DNA from: JADJGC01 sp964576925
GTDB lineage: Bacteria; Zixibacteria; MSB-5A5; CAIYYT01
DNA length: 64,000 nucleotides
Assembly (NCBI GenBank): GCA_964576925.1
Contig: CAZNWJ010000009.1
Coordinates: forward strand, 1 to 64,000
Direction: 5' to 3'
The notes beneath the pieces are model-generated. The model did not search any database. It was not told the origin of the DNA and saw nothing but the letters and a program-made list of their open reading frames with translations. The position numbers and the translations under genes are program-made. Below, one piece after another: positions 15,785-24,582 of this stretch. The stretch's first letter is position 1. Each line of letters opens with the position of its first letter.

Positions 15785-17671
15785 TCATTTCCCTTGAGCG
15801 TGGTTGGCCTCGACGAAATCGCAGATTCCATCGGCGATTGCAGCGGCCAAACGCCGCTGGAATTCTGCAGACCTCAAGTCAATTTCCTGCTCTGGCAGCA
15901 TCATAAACGCGCATTCAACGAGGATCGAAAGATATCCAGTTGGCCGAATCACTGCGAAGTTGCCATGCCACAATCCGTAATCGTTATAGCTCGTAGCCGC
16001 TACCACGCGCCGGTGCACAGCGGCTGCCAGCGGCATCGAGTGCGGGTGATAGTAGAAACACGAACTGCCGTTATTCACGAAAGGGTTCACTCCGTCCGGC
16101 AGGGCGTTGTTATGCACCGAAACGAAAATATCGGCGTCGAAGTCATAAGCCAGCGGCGGGCGCTCGTACAGCGGCAGCGGTGTATCGCCTTCGCGCGACA
16201 TTGCCACAGTAGCGCCGCGATCTTCAAGGATTTTGCGCAGTTCCAGCGAAATCTGCAGATTCGCGTCTTTCTCAGCGAAACCGGTGGGACCGACAGCTCC
16301 GGGATCCGGCGAATGGCCGGGATCGATCATGATTCGCAGACCGGCAAGACCTGAGTCGATCTGCGGGCGGCGGTCGAGCTTCAGATTAAGTAGAGTTGAC
16401 TCGTAGAAGCAATCATAACCCCAGAGTTCATCCTGTAGGTCGATCGTCAACTCGACCACGCCAACTTGCGGCTGGTCGAAGCGAATGGCCGCGATCAGTG
16501 AATCGGCCATGTCGTAGCGCACCCAGTCGATGTTCGAAGTGCAGTTGAAGAGGCGCAACTTGACCGACTTGCGAAGATGATCGTAATCCACGTCGAACGG
16601 CAATTTCGCCCCGGGGTTCAGCGTGACAACTACACCGTCATCAGTCTTGCGCGTCCTGATCAGGCTGAACTCACCGCTGGGAATCTTTGAGCCTGGAGGC
16701 AGGACTTTGAGGCTCGTGTCGGCTATCCAAACATCCTGTCCTTCGACCAATCGCGCACGCCAGAAACCTCCGGAAAACCCGGTCAGGCGAAAACGCAGAC
16801 CCTTGGGCTGGTAGACCGCGAGATAACCACGCCGCGGGCCGACCCGGAGTGTCTGCAGCGAATCTGTGAGTTCGCCCGCGACAATCTTGTTCTCGGGCCA
16901 TACGGTGAGTCTCGCCTTGGCTGTGTCAATCTCGCACTGACATTCTTTTAGCGCCCGCCGGAACTCCCTGCTCTGGCTGTCGAGTACCTTCATCGGCTCG
17001 CGACAGAGGTAGTAATAAACGCGAAGCGAATCGCCAATGTGCTGAGTCGCGAGCTGGACATTGCCGTTGTAGCTGCCGCGCACCAGCAGCGAGTCGGGAA
17101 TTTCGCCGGAGCCAAACAGCGATTGTGCCCAGTAGCTTTGCGGAACCGGGGCAGCCTCCGCCATCGCGGTTAAGCGTTCCTCGCGCGATAGCCGGAAGTA
17201 CCCATGCAGTCCCGGCGTGCCGCGAAATCCGACTGCCAGCAGGTCGCCCTCCATCCACGTCTGATCTGAAGCCGGGGTCGAGTATCCCAGCATGATCTTC
17301 GTCGACTCCGCTGGCGGCGCCTGATAGGGCTCAGGTACTGAAATCGGGACCTCGGAAATGCGCCGCATGCCTCTGAGCTCCGCCTCCAGCACGAAAACAA
17401 ATCGGCCGGACTTGATCGGCAAGTACGCCAGGAAGGCGCCGTTGGGGTAGACCGGAACCGCCGTGCCGTTGATCCTGAGCGTAGCTCCCGGGCTGACGTT
17501 TCCGAAGATGAACTGCGAATCAACAGCCGCAATTCGCTGCGAGGGCTTGGGGTAAATCACCTCGATTTTCGGGGTTTCCTGAGCGCACAGACGATTCCCA
17601 CTCCACCCGATTGGGACGACGGCAATCGATAGCGCCAAGACCAATGTGACGGTAATGCTATGCCAGTACAT
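15785..17671 (-). CDS. N-acetylmuramoyl-L-alanine amidase (Amidase_3) with large N-terminal region
   Basis: A 628-residue exported zinc amidase that cleaves the bond between MurNAc and L-Ala of peptidoglycan. Signal peptide at residues ~1-30. Residues ~35-120 look like an Ig-type domain. The catalytic domain begins at ~residue 440 with LRIMIDPGHSPDPGAVGPTG and the second ligand in FAEKDANLQ; the third is in FVSVHNNA and the catalytic Glu in LVECAFM. All four key positions are present. The ~400-residue N-terminal part is much longer than in AmiC and probably a targeting or regulatory region. SD GAGGG precedes ATG. It overlaps the epimerase gene by 14 bp, as last gene of the muropeptide operon. 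Confidence 0.9.
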   Translation of the reverse strand: MYWHSITVTLVLALSIAVVPIGWSGNRLCAQETPKIEVIYPKPSQRIAAVDSQFIFGNVSPGATLRINGTAVPVYPNGAFLAYLPIKSGRFVFVLEAELRGMRRISEVPISVPEPYQAPPAESTKIMLGYSTPASDQTWMEGDLLAVGFRGTPGLHGYFRLSREERLTAMAEAAPVPQSYWAQSLFGSGEIPDSLLVRGSYNGNVQLATQHIGDSLRVYYYLCREPMKVLDSQSREFRRALKECQCEIDTAKARLTVWPENKIVAGELTDSLQTLRVGPRRGYLAVYQPKGLRFRLTGFSGGFWRARLVEGQDVWIADTSLKVLPPGSKIPSGEFSLIRTRKTDDGVVVTLNPGAKLPFDVDYDHLRKSVKLRLFNCTSNIDWVRYDMADSLIAAIRFDQPQVGVVELTIDLQDELWGYDCFYESTLLNLKLDRRPQIDSGLAGLRIMIDPGHSPDPGAVGPTGFAEKDANLQISLELRKILEDRGATVAMSREGDTPLPLYERPPLAYDFDADIFVSVHNNALPDGVNPFVNNGSSCFYYHPHSMPLAAAVHRRVVAATSYNDYGLWHGNFAVIRPTGYLSILVECAFMMLPEQEIDLRSAEFQRRLAAAIADGICDFVEANHAQGK

Positions 17672-18677
17672 TTTCCCTCGTCGTCACTCCGATTCCCGGG
17701 CCCGCGGGGAGCAAGAGATTGTCGCCTGTGAACAGCGCCCCCCAATAAGGGTCGTCTTCAGTCAAGAGAATTGCGTCGAGATCGAGATAGTCAAAGAGCG
17801 ACGCCAGATGAAGCGCGGCAGTAATCCCCACGGCCGATTCCACCATGCAGCCGAGAAGCAGCTTCATTCCCTGCTCCCTGGCTTGCTTAGCCATGGCGAC
17901 CACCCTGGATACACCACCGCACTTGGAGAGCTTAAGATTGACGCCATCGGCTACTTTCGCAAAGTGCTCGATATCTTTGCCGGTCTTGATTGATTCGTCG
18001 AGGACAATTACACACTCGCACTTGGTCTTGATGTAGTCCAAGTCGCGTACTTCGAGAGTGGCCAGTGGTTGCTCGACGAAATCGATGGGATAGCCGCGCA
18101 ACGATTTTATGCGTTCGATGGTCTCTTCGCGCGTCCAGCCGCCATTGGCATCGAGACGCAACCTGACTTCCCTGATCTTGAGAATCTCCTCTATCAGTTT
18201 CAGATCGCCGGCAAATCCGACCTTGACCTTGATGGCTCGGAACTCGGAAGCGCTTTCCATTTGCTGTTTGATCTCATCCTCCGACCCGCTCGTTACCGTG
18301 AATGAACTTGCCGGCGACCCCGGAGGCGCCAGGTCGAGCGATTCATACAACGGTACGCCTCTACCCTGCGCCTGCAGATCAAGAAATGCCATCTCGATGG
18401 CGCATCGCGCGACATTCAGCTCTGGCGGCAAGGAGTTCACAAATTCCAGCAGTCCGGAATCGGAAAAATAGCCAGATCTGTCGAAGAGCTGCGCCTGTAA
18501 TCGGCTGAAATTCTCTTCCGACGAAAGCCCGTAGTGGATAGACGACGATCCTTCACCGATGCCATCGCCGTAGCGAACGATCAGCGTCTGCTTCCTCTCG
18601 GCGCTTGCCTGCGAGAGATTGAAAGCACGTCTTAGCCTCAGTTCGAGCAATGTCGCCGATAGCCTTTGCTCAGCCAA
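17658..18677 (-). CDS. ykfB: L-Ala-D/L-Glu epimerase (enolase superfamily)
   Basis: A 339-residue cytoplasmic dipeptide epimerase that converts L-Ala-D-Glu from murein tripeptides to L-Ala-L-Glu. Catalytic residues by motif: Lys152 (KVKVG), metal ligands Asp176 (RLDANGGW), Glu202 (VEQPL) and Asp227 (LDES), and Lys249 (NLKLSKCGG). The start is TTG 18677 with a perfect AGGAGG six bases upstream. It overlaps the LD-carboxypeptidase gene by 8 bp and the amidase gene by 14 bp. Gene symbol follows the B. subtilis ykfABC operon, which has the same three activities. Confidence 0.88.
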   Translation of the reverse strand: MAEQRLSATLLELRLRRAFNLSQASAERKQTLIVRYGDGIGEGSSSIHYGLSSEENFSRLQAQLFDRSGYFSDSGLLEFVNSLPPELNVARCAIEMAFLDLQAQGRGVPLYESLDLAPPGSPASSFTVTSGSEDEIKQQMESASEFRAIKVKVGFAGDLKLIEEILKIREVRLRLDANGGWTREETIERIKSLRGYPIDFVEQPLATLEVRDLDYIKTKCECVIVLDESIKTGKDIEHFAKVADGVNLKLSKCGGVSRVVAMAKQAREQGMKLLLGCMVESAVGITAALHLASLFDYLDLDAILLTEDDPYWGALFTGDNLLLPAGPGIGVTTRENVLA

Positions 18678-19611
18678 CCGTTACCTCCTGAAGTAACGTC
18701 AGCGATTTGGTCTCCGTTGCCAGACGCGCGCGTGCACCAAACGGGATCGTGATTGACTTATCGCAGTGTCCGTAAGGCACGCCAAACAGCACCGGGATTT
18801 CCTTGCGGAAAATCTTCTTCAATCGCTGCTTGATCTGCTCATTCGACTTGGCGGCGGAAGGATACTGCCGGCCCTCGCGCCAGTCGAGATCGCCGACAAC
18901 CACGCCCTGTACGCCGTAAAGCAGACCGGCAAGCTTGAGGTGATGCAGGAAGCTGTCGATATGATCCACCGTCTCGTTGATGTCTTCAAAGAACAAAATC
19001 GCGTCGTTCAGGCGCGGCAAGAATCCGGTACCGATCAGTTGTACCAATGAAAAGAGATTTCCGCCCAAGAGCGTTCCTTCCGCGATACCGTGGCTGAGAA
19101 CTTCGATTCGCGACTTCGCCCGCGCCGGAATCAAGTCACGGCCAGTTGTCTCCTGCAGCAAGAGCGGCAAGAGGTACTGCAGACCCTCGGCATCAAGCGT
19201 AAGCGGCATCGGACCGGAGAATGAGATCAATCCGGTCTTCTGAAACAGAGCGGCTTGGAGGATCGTGATGTCGGAGAATCCAATCACTGCCTTTGGCGAT
19301 ACAGCGACCAGGTCATAGTCGATACCGTTCAGGAGTCGCAGACAGCCGTATCCGCCCCGCCCGGCAATGATGCCCTCTGTTTTCGCCGCCTTGATTGCGC
19401 TGTTGAATTCATTTGCGCGCACGTCGTCGCCCGCTGAGAACCCATCATCCTGGCTCTCAAGCAACCGCGACCCCTCAACCGTGAAATGTTTCTCGAGCAA
19501 CGCGATTCCTGCATTGTAGTAACGCGCGATGTTGCGTCCGTTCCGCAGAGCCGAAGCGGGGAAAATGACCTTGATTCGGCTTCGTGGCTTGAGTCGCTTG
19601 GGGAGAATCAC
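18670..19611 (-). CDS. ykfA: Muropeptide LD-carboxypeptidase (peptidase S66, LdcA/MccF type)
   Basis: A 313-residue cytoplasmic serine peptidase that removes the terminal D-Ala from murein tetrapeptides. The S66 triad is visible: Ser113 in IGFSDIT, Glu209 in LFFEDINE and His282 in VPYGHCDKS. The N-terminal GRGGYGCLRLL motif is also typical. The GTG start at 19611 overlaps the NlpC/P60 gene by 4 bp. MccF-type microcin-immunity function is possible for this family, but the neighbours argue for wall recycling. Confidence 0.9.
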   Translation of the reverse strand: MILPKRLKPRSRIKVIFPASALRNGRNIARYYNAGIALLEKHFTVEGSRLLESQDDGFSAGDDVRANEFNSAIKAAKTEGIIAGRGGYGCLRLLNGIDYDLVAVSPKAVIGFSDITILQAALFQKTGLISFSGPMPLTLDAEGLQYLLPLLLQETTGRDLIPARAKSRIEVLSHGIAEGTLLGGNLFSLVQLIGTGFLPRLNDAILFFEDINETVDHIDSFLHHLKLAGLLYGVQGVVVGDLDWREGRQYPSAAKSNEQIKQRLKKIFRKEIPVLFGVPYGHCDKSITIPFGARARLATETKSLTLLQEVTVG

Positions 19612-20360
19612 TGAAGCACCCGCCTAATTGTGGTTATTGAGCCTGCGAGGTCTTCGCGAAAATCCGGCTTGCGTGGTACGAGCGATTCGACCTGGACTCC
19701 GCCGCGCAGCCGCGAGGAATGAAGAATCAGCCCGTCGCCCAGGGCCAGCGCGATATGCCCGGGAAAACAGACGAGATCGCCTCCCGCAACATCCTCCGCT
19801 TTGACCGCCGTCCCCACGTTCGCCTGGTCTTTGCTGTCACGAGGCAACGTTTGGCCAAGACGCCGGAATATCGCCTGCACGAAGCCGCTGCAATCATAGC
19901 CGTAGCTCGAAGCTCCGCCCCAGAGGTATGGGACTGAAACCAGCGAGAACGCCTCTTTGAGGGCGTCCGCGAGGGGAACAGACTCTGCCAGACTCACTCG
20001 CCCGAAGATCAGATCTAATGAGTCACCCAAGACACCTGCGAATCTCTCGCCTCCAAGCGATCGCAGGCGGGCGCCATACGGCAGACTGAGGCGCCGGCCG
20101 CCGGAGCCGCTAAAAACGGCGATCTGCGATGTGACGATCGACTCGGAGGAAATGTTGCTGGCTGGCGAGTGCAGGTAGGCGCCCAGAATCCAGCCGTTAT
20201 AGCCGTCATCGGACTGCGCCAGCACGAACTCTGCGCGAGCCTCAACGACCTCGATCCAATGCCCGTAGAGCGCCTGTGAAGCCCGTTCACTGCGGTGCTT
20301 TGGCTCGACACGCATGTCTGCCACCGGTACGGCGACTATTCGCTTCTCCATGGCGATCAA
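19608..20360 (-). CDS. ykfC: NlpC/P60 endopeptidase, YkfC-like
   Basis: A 250-residue gamma-D-glutamyl-diamino acid endopeptidase. SH3-type domains fill roughly the first 120 residues, followed by the NlpC/P60 cysteine peptidase: Cys157 in YDCSGFVQ, His202 in FPGHIAL and His214 in LILHSS. There is no signal peptide, so it probably acts on imported muropeptides in the cytoplasm, like YkfC. TTG 20360 is preferred because AAGGA lies 6 bases upstream; an ATG three codons on would leave 15. First gene of the operon that continues with ykfA, ykfB and an amidase. Confidence 0.88.
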   Translation of the reverse strand: MIAMEKRIVAVPVADMRVEPKHRSERASQALYGHWIEVVEARAEFVLAQSDDGYNGWILGAYLHSPASNISSESIVTSQIAVFSGSGGRRLSLPYGARLRSLGGERFAGVLGDSLDLIFGRVSLAESVPLADALKEAFSLVSVPYLWGGASSYGYDCSGFVQAIFRRLGQTLPRDSKDQANVGTAVKAEDVAGGDLVCFPGHIALALGDGLILHSSRLRGGVQVESLVPRKPDFREDLAGSITTIRRVLQ

Positions 20361-20406
20361 TTAGCGTCCTTGCTCGTCGAGCTTCAACAAAAAGTCAGAG
20401 ACTGCC

Positions 20407-20445
20407 GGCAAACAAAAGCCGGTGGGAAGCGACTTCCCACCGGCT
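20407..20445 (-). terminator. Rho-independent terminator after the PorV-like gene
   Basis: A 13-bp perfect stem (arms AGCCGGTGGGAAG / CTTCCCACCGGCT, 20417-20445) with a 3-nt loop lies about 25 bp past the stop of the PorV-like gene. On the minus strand it is followed by TTTTGTTT. It closes the TonB receptor/surface protein/PorV operon. Confidence 0.85.
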
Positions 20446-20468
20446 GAAGGTGCGAGATGTATGACGCC

Positions 20469-21494
20469 TTAGAAGGCGAATTTCACCGTGAAGTACTGGT
20501 TGTCGTCAAAGCCGTTGACATCCACCTGCTGCCAGGAGTAGTCAAACATGACATGCGACTCGCCCCAGTGCAATTTCAGGCCGGCGCCAAACGAAGCGCC
20601 GAACGCGAAATCATCCTGGCTCGAACCCACGAAACCGCCACGCAGGAAGAATAAGTCGTTGTAGCCATACTCGGCGCCACCCTTGAACTCATCCTGCGAG
20701 AAGTTGTTGGCCTGGAAGGTGCCCGACAGTTCGAGATCGTTCATCTCGTTATTCTGCAGAGCATTCCAGGCGGCGCCGAACTGGATCGAAGACGGCAGGT
20801 CAAACCCTTCGCTTTCGCTGCGCAGGGTCTTATTCGCCGAATTCGGATCGGTGCCCGGAGGTTGCGTCTTGACGTCAAATCCCGAACCCTGGAATTTCAT
20901 CTGCGGTCCGAAATTCTTCAGCACGACACCAAACTTCATGCCCCGCCAGTTCGGGACATAGGTGAAACCAAAGTCAAACGCCACGCCGCGCGCTTCGACC
21001 AGGTCGATCTTCTCGTTAATGAAGTACCCGGTCGCGCCGAAGGAGACGCGGTCGGTAAACTGACGAGCGTAGGTTAAACCCACGACGGTAAACGTCGGGC
21101 CGAAGATTTCGCCCGAAGTCCCCTGCGGGTCTCTGGCTGTGGTCTTGAGAATATCGCCGACCGACAAGACCTTGACGGAAGCGCCCAGCGTACCGAACCC
21201 TTCGATCTTCGTCGACATAGCAACGTATTCAAGATTCATATCCGCGAAGTACTCGAGATGCGAGAACATCGCCTCGGTGCCGCTCTGGCTGGCCGAACCG
21301 GCCGGATTCCAGAACAACGCCTCCGCGCCACTGGCACTGGCGACCAATGATCCACCCAGGGCCGAGCCGCGCGATCCAATCGGAATGCGCAACTCTTGCG
21401 CGCCCGCCGTCCCGATTCGCTGCTCATTTCCGGCGAGGAGCATCGCGCTCATAACCACAAGCAGCGCCAACGAAAGTAAGAATATCTTCTTCAT
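20469..21494 (-). CDS. PorV/PorQ family outer-membrane beta-barrel
   Basis: A 341-residue predicted outer-membrane protein. ATG 21494 has AGGAG at 8 bases and starts a signal peptide (MKKIFLLSLALLVVMSAMLLA). The N-terminal family motif is present: RIPIGSRGSALGGSLVASASGAEALFWNPAG. Alternating hydrophobic strands end in FTVKFAF with a terminal Phe, as expected of a BAM substrate. PorV in Bacteroidetes shuttles T9SS cargo at the outer membrane; here it is the third gene after a TonB receptor and a large secreted protein, so a role in exporting or anchoring that protein is an inference. Confidence 0.82.
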   Translation of the reverse strand: MKKIFLLSLALLVVMSAMLLAGNEQRIGTAGAQELRIPIGSRGSALGGSLVASASGAEALFWNPAGSASQSGTEAMFSHLEYFADMNLEYVAMSTKIEGFGTLGASVKVLSVGDILKTTARDPQGTSGEIFGPTFTVVGLTYARQFTDRVSFGATGYFINEKIDLVEARGVAFDFGFTYVPNWRGMKFGVVLKNFGPQMKFQGSGFDVKTQPPGTDPNSANKTLRSESEGFDLPSSIQFGAAWNALQNNEMNDLELSGTFQANNFSQDEFKGGAEYGYNDLFFLRGGFVGSSQDDFAFGASFGAGLKLHWGESHVMFDYSWQQVDVNGFDDNQYFTVKFAF

Positions 21495-21512
21495 CGTTAT
21501 CACTCCTCTCCT

Positions 21513-24500
21513 CTAGTAAGTATCCAATTGTTCGGTTTCGGGGAAGACCGCCATCTTGCCGAACTTGGTTCCCAAGCCGTCAGCTTCGACGACCCAAACG
21601 TAAATGCCCGAAGCGACCCAAAGGCCGGCCTCGGTCTTGAGATCCCACTCAAAACGCGTTGAGTTGTCCGCCGACTTCGTCAGCGTGCGGACAAGATCAC
21701 CCGCGATATTGTAGATTCGGAAAGTCATCTCCTTACCGGGCGGGACATTCTCAAAGTACAGAATACGGTCGAACTGATCTTGCTCTTCAGGATTAAAGGC
21801 ATAATACGGATTCGGCCAGACCTTGATATCATCAAGGCTTTGGCGCACCCAGGTGCCGTCACCGGCATTCGGCGCCATTGTCTTAAAGGTGAAGCGGTCC
21901 TCGGTCGTATTCGCTTTGTTCGTCAGAATGCGAACGACAGTTCCGGCGGGTGGGTAAGTCCCTTCGGCGCTGCCGGCATTAAAGAACCGGAAGCGGCGAT
22001 AGGTCCAGAGCAAGTAATCCGGATCGTAGTTGCCGGCGTTATCGGTCGGATCGCTCCAATCGACATCGTCGTACTCGATCTCGTGGAAGTAAATACCGTC
22101 ACCCCAGTCGAACTCGCCAATAGTCTCGCCGTCGTCAAGTAATTGGAAAGCGACCCGACGATCGTCAGAAGGATCATCGACCGTATTCGAACCGATATTC
22201 CACAGTTCGACCGGAACCAGGAACGGATTGACGATGCCGTAATCGGCTGAGCCATCCGGACCAAACCAGTCAAAACAGCTCTCCGTGACGCCTTCCGTGA
22301 TACGGATCTCGTAATCATCAAGCGACGGGTGGCTCCAATCGTAGCGTCCAAACGAGTGGTCGCCCAGGTTGTCCATGTACCAATCGCCGGTTGAATTCAA
22401 CGAGAAGTTTACGTTGTCCGGCGGGTCCACCGCGTTCGTGCCGTTGTGGACTTCGCGGACGCTCTTGACACCGCGTTGCGGTCCCATGACGCGAATCATG
22501 AAGCCGTCAACGATCGGAAACTCGTAACCGGGGACTTGGTTGTCCTGGTTCTCCAGCACAACTTCGCCGGTGGTTTTATCCGTCAAATTCCAGGTGTCGT
22601 CCTCGTTAAAGGTCACCTCGTAATCATGACCGGTAATCGAATCCGGGAAGATGTATTCGATGACGACATTACCGTCTGAACCGCCGACGTGCGTGGCCGT
22701 GTCGGCGAAAGTGCCGGGCCAGGTAAGCGGACGGACCTCGATCGGATTGATCGGGCTTTCCAGTGCCTCGGTAATGAAGCCGAGGAAGTTGCCCTTGTCG
22801 TCACGGAATGGTACGATATTGCGAACGTCGTAGGAGTAAGAAGTTACGGCAAAGTAGTAGGGCCGGTTGTTCAACAGCGGCACACCGTCGATCTGGCTGT
22901 TGGTCAGGCTGATTTGGTACTCCAATCCCGACTCTGAGCCCTTCTGAACAATGACGCGCTGCACACCGCCGGCGACCGGATCAACCTGATCGTTGTAGAT
23001 CAAGTTAACGGGGCACATGATATCTTCTTCTTCTTCATCGACTCCGCACACGGCTTCGCTGGAAAGGTCGTAGGTAGCAAACTTCTTCCACGGCCCATTG
23101 GGGCTTTCACCCTGATAGAGGTTGAAGCCCTCAAAATGGAATTCCTGATTCAGCGTGGCGTTGGAATCGACGTCGCCTACCGGTGAGTCGTCCCAAATCA
23201 AATCCACGCCGGCATCCATCGGACGTGCGTACACGTTCGGCGAGGGCGGCGGGCTCGGGATGTCGAAGTTCAAATCAAACACGGTCTGCGCTTGACGGTC
23301 AACTTCTTTGAGAGCAATGATCGAATTCAGGGGATCCGAACCTTGCGCCACGATGACGGCAGCCACGACTTCCTGCGTGTCGCCCGGCGCCATCGTGAAC
23401 GGACCGGCCGACATCATGAAACGACGGTCGGCAGCAGCCTCGTCAACCCAGCCAGTCTGCGTGACCGGATCGCCAGAAACCGAATAGGTCGTTACCAAGC
23501 CGGTTACGGGATTGACGGTTGGAATCATTGCCTGCGAATTCGGATCCTTGGTCAGACCCTGCATATAACCGTAGGTTTCGATACGGCTGGCCGGATCGGT
23601 GCCATTGATGTACTTGTTGAACGAGTACATCGGCAGATTCCGGAAGCCCTGACGCCACTTGCCGTCGACGAGAGCGGAATCACCTTCCGATGGCACAATC
23701 GGGCCTTCAAAGAAATCGAAGCCTACAGCCGGTGGGTTGGCGCCGTAATCGGTGTCATCGCCTTCGTTGTAGCAGTAGCCAAGCGAAATGGTCGTATCGC
23801 AGGCGACCAAATCGTCGGAGGCGTTACCCAAGTCGGGATCAGCCCAGAGCGCCACGAAGGTCGAATCCAACGTGTTTGCACCCTTGTTGATGATCTTGTA
23901 TTTCATGAACAGGGTGTTGCCGAGCGCGCCGCCGCGAGCGTAACCGAAGGCTGACATCTGAATTTCGATGCCGAGCGGATCGGTTCCAGCCGCGTCGTTG
24001 ATGTGCCCGGCCGGATCGGCGTCATTGTACACCGACCAACACATCTGGTCGCCCAGAATCTTTGGATTGCCCTCTTCATCTACCGGAGCACCATCCTCGA
24101 CCGGCCAATTGGCGTAGTCCGGATTGCTCGCCGGAGTATCGCCCTTGCGAACCTTGTAGACTTTGAACGAGGCGTTATCGGGTTGATAGGTGCCGTCCTT
24201 CATCGGACCCGGCACGAACTCGGAAGAGTATTCAGCAATCGCCAGGCGAATGTCCTCACCCACCTTGGCGCCGATCCAAATACCAGCCGAGTAAATCACG
24301 GTCTTCTTCGTCCCACGCGGGAAATAGAGACCGTCCGTCTTCCCCAAGACGTTGGCATTGTCGTAGGCAAAGTTACCGTCGTTGTAAACAAACATTTCCA
24401 GGTTGTTTACATCGAGACGCGTATCCGTGTCCTGGAACAACGCCGTCGAGGAAGACTGCCATTTCCCTGTGACGTTACTGACGCCCCACGCGAGCGTGGT

Positions 24501-24548
24501 CATCATCAGGAACATCGCCAGGGAGAGTATAATCTTCGTTATTTTCAT
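21513..24548 (-). CDS. Large secreted surface protein with Ig-like C-terminal domain
   Basis: A 1011-residue exported protein with a signal peptide (MKITKIILSLAMFLMMTTLAWG) and a perfect AGGAGG six bases before ATG. The N-terminal region contains YNDGNFAYDNANVLGKTDGLYFPRG and IWIGAKVGEDIRLA, a pattern I associate with large FCB-group surface proteins of unknown role. Fibronectin-like beta modules follow mid-protein (VYARPMDAGVDLIWDDSP...). Near the C-terminus, IKVWPNPYYAFNPEE and FRIYNIAGDLVRTL resemble the FlgD-Ig/sorting domain of T9SS cargo, but the extreme C-terminus is atypical. It lies 34 bp after the TonB receptor and 18 bp before the PorV-like gene. Confidence 0.8.
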   Translation of the reverse strand: MKITKIILSLAMFLMMTTLAWGVSNVTGKWQSSSTALFQDTDTRLDVNNLEMFVYNDGNFAYDNANVLGKTDGLYFPRGTKKTVIYSAGIWIGAKVGEDIRLAIAEYSSEFVPGPMKDGTYQPDNASFKVYKVRKGDTPASNPDYANWPVEDGAPVDEEGNPKILGDQMCWSVYNDADPAGHINDAAGTDPLGIEIQMSAFGYARGGALGNTLFMKYKIINKGANTLDSTFVALWADPDLGNASDDLVACDTTISLGYCYNEGDDTDYGANPPAVGFDFFEGPIVPSEGDSALVDGKWRQGFRNLPMYSFNKYINGTDPASRIETYGYMQGLTKDPNSQAMIPTVNPVTGLVTTYSVSGDPVTQTGWVDEAAADRRFMMSAGPFTMAPGDTQEVVAAVIVAQGSDPLNSIIALKEVDRQAQTVFDLNFDIPSPPPSPNVYARPMDAGVDLIWDDSPVGDVDSNATLNQEFHFEGFNLYQGESPNGPWKKFATYDLSSEAVCGVDEEEEDIMCPVNLIYNDQVDPVAGGVQRVIVQKGSESGLEYQISLTNSQIDGVPLLNNRPYYFAVTSYSYDVRNIVPFRDDKGNFLGFITEALESPINPIEVRPLTWPGTFADTATHVGGSDGNVVIEYIFPDSITGHDYEVTFNEDDTWNLTDKTTGEVVLENQDNQVPGYEFPIVDGFMIRVMGPQRGVKSVREVHNGTNAVDPPDNVNFSLNSTGDWYMDNLGDHSFGRYDWSHPSLDDYEIRITEGVTESCFDWFGPDGSADYGIVNPFLVPVELWNIGSNTVDDPSDDRRVAFQLLDDGETIGEFDWGDGIYFHEIEYDDVDWSDPTDNAGNYDPDYLLWTYRRFRFFNAGSAEGTYPPAGTVVRILTNKANTTEDRFTFKTMAPNAGDGTWVRQSLDDIKVWPNPYYAFNPEEQDQFDRILYFENVPPGKEMTFRIYNIAGDLVRTLTKSADNSTRFEWDLKTEAGLWVASGIYVWVVEADGLGTKFGKMAVFPETEQLDTY

Positions 24549-24582
24549 CTGCTTCCTCCTGAAGCCATCCTATGAGCCACCA

